A stretch of 64,000 nt of DNA from positions 97,859,445 through 97,923,444 of the forward strand of contig NC_080171.1 of assembly GCF_950295315.1 (NCBI RefSeq). Reading direction: 5' to 3'. The notes below the pieces were generated by a model. It worked only from the letters and a program-made list of their open reading frames with translations, had not been told where the DNA came from and made no database searches. Each line of letters opens with the position of its first letter. The first letter of the stretch is position 1. The stretch comes from Erinaceus europaeus. Its lineage: Eukaryota > Chordata > Mammalia > Eulipotyphla > Erinaceidae. The translations under genes and the position numbers were made by a program. Positions 1-10,534 of the stretch are shown here, one piece after another.

Positions 1-399
<399 letters not shown>

Positions 400-599
400 T
401 CTCTGGCAACACTTTTCCCTGAGCTGACATGCCTTGATAAGTGCATTCAGAGCAATAGGAGGAAAAGGAAAGCGTTTTTGTAGCCCAACATCTACAGCTT
501 TACTGTAAAACCTTGTCTTATTAAAGAACTTGGTAAATCTGTTTTGTAAGGAATCATAATCATTTGTATTTATACTTAAAAACACGATGTTAAAAAAAA

Positions 600-605
600 A
601 ATAAA
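600..605 (+). terminator. Possible proximal polyadenylation signal
   Basis: AATAAA follows an A-run about 200 bases after the PBX1 stop. A second AATAAA lies at 860-865. Either could give short 3' UTR forms. There is no direct evidence of use. Confidence 0.35.
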
Positions 606-1826
606 AGCACTTTATCCAATTAGGCCAAGAGTTAACATGGTTGACAGTCCTATAGCTATTTTATCATAATTTATTATCAATATTTTACATTAATGGTTTC
701 ACAGTTGCCAATTTCTTGGCCTTAAGGGTAAAAAAAAGTATAATATTCACTAAACCTCAATTGTCAAAGTAGATGCAAAGATTCACCTCACTTAAATTGG
801 ACTTCTTACATATTTCCATCACAGACTTTGATTTTCTTTAATAACACTAATGGAGTTCAAATAAAAGAGCTGTTTGGCTATCTCTGTTAATGATGGTTGT
901 GTTTAAGAATCTCCCCCGTCACATTTGTGTTGCGATCTCTTATGTTATAATTAGATCAGAGACTAGTAGCATCTTTTCTCTCTGAAAGCACCAGTGCCCG
1001 GAGTCTGCTCGGTAATTAAATTATGGATCCAGATTGTTCTGAGAGATGAAGATACTTGCTGCTGATAGAGGTGAACATGAAATCCAGCTGGGGTTTTATG
1101 GTGTGCACTGGGTGTCACAGACTTGTCAAGGTTTGCTACGTCCTCTGGGCATCAACGAAAGGCCCTGCTCTCTGGAGTGTTGTATATAGTGTAGCAAAAG
1201 AGTATTTATACATCTCACCAATCAAAACACAGCTTTATTACCTCATGCGAACTCATACAAACCAATAGAATTTCAACATGTTCTGTAGCTTAGAGTGCTC
1301 ACTTACTACCTCTGAACAATACTCACGCTGTAGTTTGTCTCTTATCTTTTTTGCATCTTGTAATTAACTCTTTGTTTCCCTTCATATAAAATGTAATGTA
1401 CATTGTAATCTTTTAAAAGAAAAATCAGGGTTGCATTTGCAACTCTTAAAAAACAGAAAGTGGAAACATTGGTTCTTAACACAGGATCAGTAAAACTGTT
1501 GTAAATACTGAGAAACATTTTGAATGTTCTTCATCTTGTTAAACTAATCCATGCAAAAAAAAAGAAAAAGAAAAAAAAAGCGGCGGCTAATTGTGATGCA
1601 TTCAGATTTCAGTATTCAGTACTGTATATTTCACCCTGTGTAATGGGGGCCCCCCTCTCCTTTCTCTCTTTTTGTATTGTATGCGATTCTGAAACTGATT
1701 GAGTCATGAAAATAATTTGTGGCAGTGATTCTAATGTATTAAAAACGTTTCGTGTTCCTTTCTAACTGGATTACACCCTGGATTGAAAAGTCTTCCTCGT
1801 GGTAGTTATATGTAGTTTCAAACATG

Positions 1827-1832
1827 AATAAA
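1827..1832 (+). terminator. PBX1: Main candidate polyadenylation signal of PBX1
   Basis: AATAAA is followed within 15-25 bases by a T-rich segment (CTTTTTGCTTTCATG), the usual layout of signal plus downstream U-rich element. Sequence character changes after about 1860, where GC content rises. Confidence 0.65.
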
Positions 1833-1855
1833 CTTTTTGCTTTCATGATTAAATG

Positions 1856-2164
1856 TTGATGCCATTTCTTTTCTACCACTTGAGCCAGTCAAAGCAGGCA
1901 AAGGAGAAAGTGCCCACTCTTTTTCCAAGCAGGCCTAGGCATGTTAAATGTTCTGTCAGAGAGAGACTTTGAGATGACAGTAAAGCCGGCTGGCAGTGAA
2001 GGAACAGCTCTTGCTGACTGACAGCACTCTTCTATGTGGGCTCCCGGCTCTGCTGGACTGGAGCTTCTTGTCCCCACTTGATGGTTACACCCTCAAAGCA
2101 GAATGAGAAAAGCATTGTCCCCAGTTTCCATGGATTAGGGAACTGAAGCTCATGAAAGCTGAGG
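1856..2164. other. Unique flank downstream of the PBX1 3' end
   Basis: Balanced base composition. No repeat or convincing ORF is seen. It may be part of an extended 3' UTR. Confidence 0.4.
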
Positions 2165-2276
2165 TGTTAGGGAGATGTGCGGCAGTCCATGCAGCAGACT
2201 TTCATATCTGAAGGCTGAAAGGCCCAGTTTTGATCCCTGACATCACTATGCCAGAACTGAGCAGTTCCCTGCTTAA
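2165..2276 (+). repeat. SINE type C, old and diverged
   Basis: A tRNA-like head is followed by 'CCCAGTTTTGATCCCTGACATCAC' and 'CAGAACTGAGCAG', matching the body of the type C SINEs elsewhere in the window with many changes, then an A-rich end. Confidence 0.5.
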
Positions 2277-3307
2277 AAAATAATACTGAGCAAATACCAC
2301 AGGACTAAGCCAGAAAGAGGCCATACCTTAAACATAGTTACTCTGCCCCTGAAAGCTCACATTCTTCTGGCCTAGTACTGTGTCTAGGAAAAATCCCTTT
2401 TTGTAATTAGGAAAAAAAATTATAAAATGGTAAAAAAACAACAACAAAAAAACCTAGAAATCCTGTAACTGGATTAAACATTGCTTTTGTAATTCAAGCT
2501 GTTAGAAAATCCATATATTTATATACGCATTTGTTGATAATATCTGAATCTCCATAATAAAATAAGTCAATAGCAGATAGGTAATTGGCCTGTTTAGTAT
2601 ATCTCTAGGAAGTTGACTCACAGGAAATCAGATTAATGTTAATCAGTTGTAGCAAATTGTCTATGATAAATCCAACTGTTTTACTATTTCAGTTGGTAGA
2701 GCCAGGCAAAACAAAGTCTAGGGCCACCATTCCATTAATCTTGAGGCAGTTACATGGTGAGAGTAAACTTTATATAAAATAGATTGTCCTCTAGAATTGC
2801 CCTCCCTCATGCAGACTGTCAGCCTGACCCAACCTGACTGTAGTAGTCTCTCCTTTGGCTAAGGAGTTAATTTGCATGATTCTGTTAGCTTAGCTTATAG
2901 GTCAGCCTTATTTTTGTACATAAAGCAATGTATGGTATGTGACTTTTGCAAAAAATATCCTTTGGAGACAAAGCACATGCATATACACATCTTTGTAAAA
3001 CAGAAGGCCAGATTTCCTGGGACTAACTCCAGTTTTGTGTTAGGCCTGTGTTTCTGACCTATATGCTATTGCTGGCAGATTTTCACCTGTGCACCTGTGG
3101 GAACATTCCCAAGACCCAGACTCTGTCTGGGTCTTAACTCTGGCCGCTCGCTGTCCCCTCAGCACACTGCCCACATGGGTCGTGCTATGTGACTTTGAGT
3201 GAAGGACTTGACCTCTCTGAACTAATTCTTCACTGGGAACATCTGTCTCATTTCCCTGGTGAATACCTATCCTTTATTCATAAATTTAAATATATATATA
3301 TTATCTT
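2277..3307. other. AT-rich unique stretch with a MIR-like end
   Basis: Mostly unassigned AT-rich sequence. About 3180-3260 ('TATGTGACTTTGAGTGAAGG' then 'GACCTCTCTGAAC') resembles the conserved core of an ancient MIR SINE, plus strand. No gene is seen. Confidence 0.4.
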
Positions 3308-3500
3308 TATTTACTCATTGTGTAGAGGCAGCAAAAAAATAGAGAGGAATGGGGAGACAAGGAGAGAAACAAAGACACCTGCAGCCCTGCTACACTGCTT
3401 GTGAAGATTTGCCCCTGCAGATGGGGGCTAGGGGTTTTAACCTGGGTCCTTGAGCACTGTAATGTGAGTGCTTATCCAGGTACACAACCACTTGACCCCT
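3308..3500 (-). repeat. SINE type B
   Basis: Reverse-oriented tRNA-derived SINE. The T/TA-rich left end is its tail, followed by the GA-rich block, 'ACACCTGCAGCCCTGC', and the head with 'GTACACAACCACTTGACCCC'. This group is the commonest repeat in the window. Confidence 0.75.
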
Positions 3501-3543
3501 CCATAGTTGAAATACTGACTTAGGAGAGCAAGAGAGACAGAAA

Positions 3544-3545
<2 letters not shown>

Positions 3546-3582
<37 letters not shown>
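3546..3582. repeat. (TG)n microsatellite
   Basis: About 18 uninterrupted TG units. Confidence 0.9.
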
Positions 3583-3584
<2 letters not shown>

Positions 3585-3589
3585 AGAGG

Positions 3590-3880
3590 TACAATATCAC
3601 GCCTCTTCAAAATGTATGTTGCCATACTACACCTAACACCAAAGTCCTGTAACCCCCTTCTTTTGGTGACTGGCCTCAGTCCTGCAGAGTGTGAGGGTTG
3701 CTGTTTGTCTGCTGTCTTTATACCCCACATTAATGAAGACATAAGGTCTTTTTCTTCTTCTGACTTCATTTAACATAACCAGCTCCAGCCATGTTTCAAG
3801 ATTTCATTTCCCCATTGCACTTGAATAGTATTGCATTGTGGATATATACTACCTCTTCTCTCTCTCTCTCTGCCCCCCCC
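3590..3880 (-). mobile_element. Ancient L1 fragment (first part)
   Basis: Read on the minus strand this looks like the L1 ORF2 end and 3' UTR. Plus-strand marks include 'CACCAAAGTCCTG' and 'TGAATAGTATTGCATTGTGG', which is the reverse complement of the ORF2 tail around the YYSAIK-type codons. It continues at 4281-4540 after two SINE insertions. Confidence 0.6.
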
Positions 3881-4140
3881 ATTTATTTTATTTTATTGAA
3901 TTATTTTTTATTTATTTTCCCTTTTGTTGCCCTTGTTGTTGTTGTTGGATAGGATGGAGAGAAATAGAGAGAGGATGGGAAGACAGAGGGGAAGAGAAAG
4001 AGAGACACCTGCAGACCTCTTCACCGCCTGTGAGGCAACTCCCCTGTAAGTGGGGAGCCAGGGCTCGATCCGGATCCTTTCGATAGTCCTTGTGCTTTGC
4101 GCCATGTGTACTTAACCCGCTGGGCTATCGCCCGACCCCC
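3881..4140 (-). repeat. SINE type A (long tRNA-derived SINE)
   Basis: Reading minus, it has a head with a pol III box A-like (TAGCCCAGCGGG) and box B-like (GGATCGAGCCC) block, 'CACCTGCAGG', a C/T-rich middle and a CAA/TAAA-rich tail. It interrupts an older L1. This is the hedgehog-type SINE that best marks the lineage. Confidence 0.85.
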
Positions 4141-4280
4141 TTATTTTAATGAGTGAGTTACAGAGAGACCAGAGCACTGCTCAGCTCTGGCTTATGATGG
4201 TACTGAGGACTGAACCTGAGACTTCAGAGCCTTAGGCATGATAGTATTTTGCATAACCACTGTGTTATCTCTCCCACCCA
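4141..4280 (-). repeat. SINE type C
   Basis: Contains 'CCAGAGCACTGCTCAGCTCT', 'GGACTGAACCTGAGACTTC' and 'GCATAACCACTGTG', the reverse complement of the tRNA-like C head. It abuts the preceding type A SINE inside an L1. Confidence 0.8.
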
Positions 4281-4540
4281 TCACCTTTTCTTTATTCATC
4301 TGTCTTTCTTTATTCATGCTGTGGTTGTTTCTGTATTTTGGCTATTAATGGTGCACTTATCTTAGATTTACTACTTTTTCTTTGAGTTCACTGGATCATA
4401 TGATAAGTCTGTTTTTCATGGCGATTTAAGAAATTGCCTTACTATTTTCCATAGAAGCTGGACCAATTTACATTCTTACCAAGTGTGCAAGAGTTACTTT
4501 TTCTCTGCCCTCAGGAAGCACTTGCTGATTGGGGCCGCCC
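4281..4540 (-). mobile_element. Ancient L1 fragment (continuation)
   Basis: Continues the L1 of 3590-3880. 'GTATTTTGGCTATTAATGG', 'GTTCACTGGATCATATGATA' and 'GACCAATTTACATTCTTACC' are hallmark reverse-complement L1 ORF2 phrases. No reading frame is retained. Confidence 0.6.
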
Positions 4541-4551
4541 CCACCCCCAAG

Positions 4552-4836
4552 ATAGATTTATTTATTTATTTATTGTCACCAAGGTTATTGCTGAGACTTG
4601 GTGCCTACATGACAACAGTTACTGGAGTCCATTTCCCCCCTTTGTCTTTTTTTTTTTTTTTGATAGAGGATAAAAGAAAGAGAAGAGAGGAGGAAGAGGT
4701 AGACAAAAAGAGACACCTGCAGCAGTGGCTGACTACTTGGGAAGCTTCCTCCCTACAGGAGGAAACTAGGGTCTTGAACCCATGTCCTCACACATGATAA
4801 TATATGCACTCTAACAGTGAGGTATCACTTGGCCCC
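4552..4836 (-). repeat. SINE type B-long (with extra 3' tail block)
   Basis: B-type head and body, plus a left block 'GTCACCAAGGTTATTGCTGA' then 'TGGTGCCTAC' (reverse complement of the GAGCCCCAGCAATAACC block). The T-run at 4649-4663 is the former junction A-run. Confidence 0.8.
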
Positions 4837-4981
4837 TATTTATTTTTAGTGAGGTGGGGAGAGAGAGAGTTCAAGACCAGAGCACTGCTCAGCTCTGTCA
4901 TATGGTGGTGCTAGGGCTTGAACCTGGGATATCTGAGGCCTTGGGCATGCAAGTTTTTACCATTACATGCCTCCCCAGCCC
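4837..4981 (-). repeat. SINE type C, directly abutting a B-long copy
   Basis: 'CCAGAGCACTGCTCAGCTCT', 'GGGCTTGAACCTGGGATATC' and 'ACCATTACATGCCTCCCCAG' match type C in reverse. Together with 4552-4836 it reads C then B in the sense direction. Confidence 0.75.
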
Positions 4982-5055
4982 TTTGCTTTGTAGTTGTTGC
5001 TGTTTTATCATTCTTTTTTTTTTCCTTTTGTTGCCCTTGCTTTTTTTTCCCCCCC

Positions 5056-5103
5056 AACTATTGTATTTTATAGTTGACTGAACCATTAATCCCCCAATAA
5101 AGG
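5056..5103 (+). mobile_element. Short L1 3'-end scrap
   Basis: 'AACTATTGTATTTTATAGTT' followed by 'CCATTAATCCCCCAATAAAG' matches the last 50 bases of the L1 3' UTR seen at 57690-57732. A fragment of a type A SINE tail (about 5000-5050) precedes it. Confidence 0.6.
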
Positions 5104-5176
5104 AAAACAAAAAAACTATGTCCCAACCCACTGGCCCCTGAAAAAAGAAAATTGTTGGCTTTATGCCCAGTATATA

Positions 5177-5250
5177 TTGGGTTGTTGGGCAAGTCATATA
5201 TGACACAATTTTGCATAGAAAAGCACATCATAATTTTTCTGACAACCCTA
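5177..5250. mobile_element. Candidate mariner-type MITE
   Basis: The outer ends are imperfect inverted repeats: TTGGGTTGTTGGGCAAGTCA on the left, and on the right TAGGGTTGTCAGAAAAATTA when read in reverse complement. The element is flanked by TA at 5175-5176 and 5251-5252, the mariner target. The interior ('CACAATTTTGCATAGAAAAG') is too short for a transposase. The family is not identified. Confidence 0.45.
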
Positions 5251-6504
5251 TACAATTATATATTACTACATTTATAATTACATTTATAATGTAACTAAAA
5301 CTTCAATTTATTGCTTGCTTTTATTTGGCTAAATATTCCTTATTACTGAGGGTCCAGCACTTTATTCTCCATGCCACCACTAGGGCTTGGCTAGATTTTC
5401 CTAACAACAGTAGACATCTGAATTCAGGATATCTAATATTTGAGTGAGGGGTGTAGGCTCTGGGAGGAAGGAGGTGCCCATGGGTGTGGGGAACACACAC
5501 AGAGATGGAGGACTAGGTGAGCAGCAAAGGCCGAGCTGTCTCAGTAGACAATGCCCTCTCTCTTTCCTCCCCAGGGACTCTCCAAATCCTCACAGCAGCC
5601 ATGTGAGGAAGGTCTGATTATCGCCTCCATTCTACAGGTGAGCAAAATAAAGTCAACTGGCCAAATATACAGGGAAGAGATATGTGTGTAGGTGTGTCTG
5701 AAGTAAAAAAATCCAAGTCAACCCTTTGCTTCTGGCCACTTTGCTAAAGTGTCTCTTGTCACACTGGGCCTGCAAGTGGACCTGTGGTGAGACTGGACAA
5801 AGAAGGGGACAAATAGCAATGCCACTCCTCCCCCCAATTAGAGCCATTGAGTTCCTCTCCCCAGCAGTCTGGAGCCCTAAGGACCCCCTCAGGAAGGCTG
5901 CTGTGCTCACAGTCACTTCAATCAAGTGAAAAGCCTGCCACTTGTCCTCCCTCCTGGGCTGGGGCCCTGCCTTGAGCCCACTGACTGAGCTGTCACAGGC
6001 TAAGCCAGTGGGCATGGGATCTGCTTCCAGCTGGGCCCTGCCTGGTTCACACACTGCTGGGAGCCATATGAGACAGCCCAGACAAGGGATACCGTCACAG
6101 GGGAACTGTTCCCAGGAGCTCCGTGTGATTCATTGTTAGGAAAGTGCTTGTGGATGGGGGCTCCTGAGTGAGACTGCCCAAGGCTGGATCTTACTGTGCT
6201 TGACACACATACCAGTTACATATATTCCTCCAGGGAATCAAGTAACCACCCTGTTCCTCAGTTTCCTCAGCTGCCAAGCACCTGACCCTCAACTTTCTAG
6301 AGAGGATCAAGCCAGCTAGTCCAGGAGCAGTGGAAGCCTAGTGGAGATTTTCCATTCAAATTCTATTATGTTCTGTCTCACCCACTACTGCTCTCTGCCA
6401 CGTCTTCTGACGCCAGGTTGGTTCCTTCCCTTCAAAGCAATAGAGTGTGTTAACAGCACTGGAGCTCAGGCACAGCTCCATTGTGTGTGCCCATTGGCAT
6501 AACA
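5251..6504. other. Unique stretch, moderate GC
   Basis: No SINE, LINE or convincing exon is seen. About 5575-5660 ('CTCACAGCAGCCATGTGAGG' then 'ATTATCGCCTCCATTCTACA') resembles a minus-strand MIR. The 133-codon minus frame here has no recognisable domain. Confidence 0.4.
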
Positions 6505-6615
6505 TCTCTGTTGTCTGGCATCTCAGTTATTTTCATCTATAAAATGGGTCACTTGCTTTCCTCATAGGGTTATCCCCAAGACTAAGTGAGCCGAAGCACT
6601 CGGGGCTGTCCTGGA
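6505..6615 (+). repeat. MIR (ancient mammalian SINE)
   Basis: 'CTCAGTTATTTTCATCTATA' followed by AAATGGG and 'CCTCATAGGGTTATCCCCAA' matches the well-known MIR core and tail region. Confidence 0.6.
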
Positions 6616-6819
6616 GGGTGGCGTGGTATCTCTTTCTATTGTCACAGTTCTGTGACGCCTAGCGGGACCTAGGCTCTGACTCCTCAGGCTGGAATGGTCA
6701 CGGGGGTGTCAGCTGCCATCTGAGAGTGCTGGAGGTGGCTTGGCCTCTTCAATGCACCCCCCCTCCTGCCTGCCCCTGCCTCCGCCCACAAGGCTGAACT
6801 GATGTGAGGCCTCACCTCT

Positions 6820-7450
6820 CATCACAATCTCAAGAGATAATAAAAGGCTGATTCCTTTTTTCCGGGTAAAATTTCAGCAGAAAGTGTACGCATCATTAAA
6901 TATGGAAATCCAGAATTTTATTAGCAATCTGCTAGATCTGAACTGACGCCAATTAAACAAAAAAGATATCATTTATAAAAAAGCAGAGTTCAACTTGTAT
7001 TAAATATGAAATGCAATTTTCTCCTGGTTTTGATTTATTACTGGTGGTCCATTGTTCAAAGAAGCATGTTATATTTCAATAGAGAAATATTGTTTATTCA
7101 TTAATATTTTAAAACAGGCTTATTGCTGTGCATGGCTCTCAACGAATGAAACTTATGATTTAAAACATGAATTAATAAACACATTTGAAAGTGTTAGACG
7201 AGATCACAACCTCTCATTTTTCATTTTCCTGGGAGCATATTAAATTTTTATAATTCTGCATCTACAGTTTTTTCTTTTAAATAAAGATGCAGATTCTGAA
7301 TTACTCTGCTAATTTCAGGTAACCAGGAGCGAAAAAGCAATATCATGGAGACCTGTGTCAGGATCACAGAATCCCCAGGAAGATGCTCAGGTTTATTTTG
7401 GTAATATTCATAAATCAAAATAAATGAGCTTTGTGTGGGAGGCAGCATTC
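6820..7450. promoter_or_regulatory. Candidate conserved enhancer island 1
   Basis: About 630 bases of AT-rich, repeat-free sequence lying between repeat clusters, with dense homeodomain-type words (ATCATTAAAT, CCAATTAAAC, CATTAATATT, GAATTAATAA). It has two PBX-HOX octamers, TGATTTAT at 7031-7038 and its reverse complement at 7410-7417. Reading frames are short and random. This looks like a developmental enhancer in a gene desert, but conservation needs an alignment. Confidence 0.5.
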
Positions 7451-7649
7451 GCTAGCATGAGGACACTGGGTGGGCATGTCTGTTCTTCTGGAGTGTCTGT
7501 GTGCGCAGGTAGGTTTAACGTACTAATGTTCGCAGGCACACTCAGGTGCATCCATGAGTGAGAGTATGCCTACACCCACTTGCATCAGCCTCCGAGTTCG
7601 AACTTCTGCTGTGCAAGTGCAACTTGCACACATCCCAGTGGCCAGGTTC

Positions 7650-7715
7650 AGGAGCCAGTCATCACTTACTGAGCACCTACTATGTGTCAGGCATTATACT
7701 GGCTGCAGAGTGGGA
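7650..7715 (-). repeat. MIR/L2-type fragment
   Basis: 'TTACTGAGCACCTACTATGT' and 'GTCAGGCATTATACTGGC' are typical of the reverse complement of an old mammalian interspersed repeat. Confidence 0.5.
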
Positions 7716-7825
7716 GCTGGTTACTAGAGCATCTCTCCGTCATTCCCCCCATACCTACCTCAATGATCGGAACCAGGAACTTGGATTTTTTAATTCCCCA
7801 CATCAAAAAAATGATAGCTTTTCTT

Positions 7826-8046
7826 CTTTTTTAATTTTTTATCTTTATTTATTTATTAGCTAGAGACAGGCAGAAATTGAGAGGAGGAGGGGAGATAGAG
7901 AGGGAGAGATAGCAAGACACCTGCAAACCTGCTTCACCACTTGCAAAGCTTTCCCCCTGCAGGTGGGGGCCGGGGGCTCAAACCCAGGTCCTTGTGCACT
8001 GTAATATGTGCACTCAACCAGGTGCTCGCTCCACCACCCAGCCCCA
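7826..8046 (-). repeat. SINE type B with target duplication
   Basis: B-type body and head in reverse, ending 'CCACCACCCAGCCCC'. It is flanked by GATAGCTTTT at 7813-7822 and 8047-8056, the target duplication. Confidence 0.85.
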
Positions 8047-8056
8047 GATAGCTTTT

Positions 8057-8404
8057 TTTTTTTTTTCCCTCCAGGGTTATTGCTGGGCTCGGTGCCTGCA
8101 CCATGAATCCACCGCTCCTGGAGGCCATTTTTTCCCCTTTTTGTTGTAGCCTCGTTGTGTTTATTATTATTGCCATTGTTGATGTCGTTTGTTGTTGGAT
8201 AGGACAGAGAGAAATGGAGAGAGGAGAGGAGGACAGAGAGGGAGAGAGAAAGACAGACACCTGCAGACCTGCTTCACTGCCTGTGAAGCGACTCCCCTGC
8301 AGGTGGGGAGCCCGGGGCTCGAACCGGGATTCTTACGCCGGTCCCTGCGCTTTGCGCCACATGCGCTTAACCCACTGCACCACCACCTGACGCCCCCCCC
8401 ACCA
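8057..8404 (-). repeat. SINE type A-long with target duplication
   Basis: Tail block 'CCAGGGTTATTGCTGGGCTC' at left; head with GGTTCGAGCC box B (reverse) and 'GCGCTTAACCCACTGCACCA' at right. It is flanked by GATAGCTTTT at 8047-8056 and 8405-8414, the same target word used by the preceding SINE. Confidence 0.85.
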
Positions 8405-8451
8405 GATAGCTTTTCTTTATAAAAATACACATTTTTATGCACTCAGATTAA

Positions 8452-8672
8452 AAAATTTTTTTTTTTAAGAAAGGAGACATTAACAAAACCATAGGATAGG
8501 AGGGGTACAACTCCACACAGTTCCCACCACCCAATCTCCATATCCCATCCCCTCCCCTGATAGCTTTCCCATTCTCTAGCCCTCTGGGAGCATGGACCCA
8601 GGGTCATTGTGGGTTGCAGAAGGTGGAAGGTCTGGCTTCTGTAATTGCTTCCCCGCTGAACATGGACGTTGA
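8452..8672 (-). mobile_element. H-type retroposon fragment
   Basis: A T-run, then 'GAGACATTAACAAAACCATA', 'GGGGTACAACTCCACACAG', 'TATCCCATCCCCTCCCCTGA' and 'GCAGAAGGTGGAAGGTCTGG'. The T-run is the reversed poly-A tail, so the element is on the minus strand. It matches 29440-29940 and 36090-37440 (same strand) and 34285-35301 (opposite strand). Confidence 0.75.
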
Positions 8673-9030
8673 CTGGATATTTTGTTAGTGAGTTAATGTT
8701 TTACAAGATTATACAATTATAAGAATTTTGCTTCACACCACATCCACCACCAAAGTTCTGTTTCTTCTTCTCCCTCTCAGTGTCTCCCCCAAATGATAAT
8801 CACTATAGTTATTTTACTCCACTGGGAGTATGGATAAAGGTTGTTTTGGGGATGCAGAAGGTAGGAGTTCTGGCTTCTATAATTGCTTCTCCGCTGGACA
8901 TGGGCACTGGCAGATTGATCCATACCTCCAGCTTGTTTCTATCTTTCCCTAGTGGGCCAGAGCTCTGGAGGTGCAAGGATCCAGGACACACTGGTGAGGT
9001 TGTCTGCCCAGAGAGGTCATGGTAGCATCT
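8673..9030 (-). mobile_element. Older H-related fragment in tandem
   Basis: 'GTTTTACAAGATTATACAAT', 'CACCACCAAAGTTCTG', 'GCAGAAGGTAGGAGTTCTGG' and 'CCATACCTCCAGC' repeat the H order with much more divergence. The younger H copy appears to have landed next to the tail of this older relative. Confidence 0.6.
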
Positions 9031-9247
9031 GTAACTTGGTGTCTGAAAGATGGTAGGACAAAAGTTCAGACAAACTCAAGCAAAACTACCAGAGTTGTGT
9101 GCCCCTAAGAACATGTCTTGAATGGACTTCCTAGCTTTCTTCTATCCTAAGATCCCTAATCTCATCTGCTCTATGCTACTTTTTGGTTCCAGTTCATTAA
9201 CCATTTTGTCTCAACTTTTGTCCTACTATCTTCAAGACACCAAGTTA
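9031..9247. repeat. Inverted repeat, about 36-base arms
   Basis: The left arm 9031-9068 (GTAACTTGGTGTCTGAAAGA...) is complementary to the right arm 9212-9247 (...ATCTTCAAGACACCAAGTTAC) with few mismatches and one gap. The loop is about 143 bases. It lies next to H-type sequence and may be its distal end. Confidence 0.7.
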
Positions 9248-9259
9248 CCCCTTGGTAAA

Positions 9260-9463
9260 CCTCTTTCTCCCAACCCCATAGTTAGATAATGACTATCAGT
9301 ATGATTTAAAGTCAAATTTTTATGACCAATGAAAGTAAGTATGTTTTCACATTTAAATTTTCTTTCTTTATTTCTTTATTATTGGATAGAGACAGAGAGA
9401 AATTGAGAAGAGAAGGGAAGATAGAGAGGGAAAAAGACCGAAAGACACCTGCACCACTCATGG
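9260..9463. repeat. Local duplication, copy 1 (includes truncated SINE B)
   Basis: About 100 bases of unique sequence ('CATAGTTAGATAATGA', 'GATTTAAAGTCAAATTTTTA') plus a minus-strand SINE B from 9362. It is repeated at 10036-10232 with roughly 90 percent match by eye. In this copy the SINE is missing its head and runs into (GA)n. Confidence 0.75.
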
Positions 9464-9489
9464 AGAGAGAGAGAGAGAGAGAGAGAGAT
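9464..9489. repeat. (GA)n microsatellite
   Basis: Perfect GA units at the broken end of the truncated SINE B. Confidence 0.85.
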
Positions 9490-9892
9490 TCTCTGTTTGA
9501 TTTGTGTAGGTATGATATACATGACCTCTCTAATCAGGGAGGGGAGAGGATGTAAGGTTTGCAAAACAGACCAGTAGGGTATGTTTTCCCATGAAAAAAA
9601 AACCCCAGTGGTGGAGAATCAAGCTCTCCCCAAAGCACAGGCTCAGGGGGACCCTGAGATGAACTCACAGCCCTTTCCTAGGGAGACTGAAGCACAGGAA
9701 GTTTCACAAAGGTCCCCTGGGAGTTGTGCTGCTCAGCTCTGGCACAAACATGCCAGTGTTCCTCTAGGGTGCAAATGCTCACATTGAATGAATCCTCTTC
9801 AGAGTCACACAGGAAAGTCACACTGTTGTTCTAAGTGGTTGTGATGATTTACATATACACATCCTTGCCAACATTTGATGTTTAAAAAACTT
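9490..9892. other. Unique stretch between the two duplicate copies
   Basis: No repeat or gene recognised. Confidence 0.35.
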
Positions 9893-10004
9893 TCCTCTGG
9901 CTGGGGGACAGTTACACAAATAGACTTTAAGGCCTGAGGCTCCAAGTTCCTGGGTTCAATCTCCCTCACTGTAATCCAGAGCTGAACAGTGCTCAGGGAA
10001 AAAC
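9893..10004 (+). repeat. SINE type C
   Basis: 'CTGGCTGGGGGACAGTTACA' head, 'CTCCAAGTTCCTGGGTTCAA' and 'CCAGAGCTGAACAGTGCTC', then CAAA-rich tail. Confidence 0.7.
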
Positions 10005-10035
10005 AAAACAACCCAAAATACAAACAAACAAAACC

Positions 10036-10320
10036 CCCTTTCTCCCAAACCCATAGTTAGATAATGAATATGATTTAAAGTCAAATTTTTATGACCAAGG
10101 AAAGTAAGCATATTTTCACATTTAAATTTTATTTATTTATTATTGGATAGAGACAGAGAAAAATTGGGAAGGGAGGGGAAGATAAAGAGGGAAAGAGACA
10201 GAGAGGCACCTGCAGCTCTACTTCACCACTCATGAAGCTTTCACCCTGCAGGGGCTTGAACCCAGGTCTTTGCGTACTGTAATGTGTGTGCTTAAATAGG
10301 TGCACTACTGCCTGGTCCCC
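10036..10320. repeat. Local duplication, copy 2, with complete SINE B (minus)
   Basis: 10036-10126 repeats the unique part of 9260-9361. 10127-10320 is a full minus-strand SINE B ending 'GTGCACTACTGCCTGGTCCCC'. As this copy holds the whole SINE, the duplication came after the SINE insertion. Confidence 0.75.
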
Positions 10321-10534
10321 GCATCTTTTTATATTTACAGATGATGTAACTTTTCTGTTAAGTACCTCTGAAGTCACCCATTTTTGTGCATTGTCTTTAT
10401 CTGATTGTAAGAATATTTTAATAAATAATATGACAACTAATTTTAATTTAATTAATTGAATTAAATGTAAGCTCACCTTTATTTCCTTTTTGGTCATTTG
10501 TTTCTTTTTCTTTTCTTTTTTTTTTTTTTGGTAT
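10321..10534. other. AT-rich unique stretch
   Basis: Contains the near-palindromic run 'TTTAATTTAATTAATTGAAT' around 10441. No gene is seen. Confidence 0.35.

Larger units (their letters stand above)
400..1855 (+). other. PBX1: PBX1 3' UTR
   Basis: The stretch after the stop codon is AT-rich, has no recognisable SINE or LINE, and runs to a good polyadenylation signal at 1827. Such a repeat-free stretch next to a stop codon fits a constrained 3' UTR. It contains an A-rich tract at 1554-1580 and poly-U patches. Human PBX1 also has longer 3' UTR forms (established knowledge), so transcription may continue beyond 1855. The end given here is the most likely cleavage zone, not a proven one. Confidence 0.75.
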
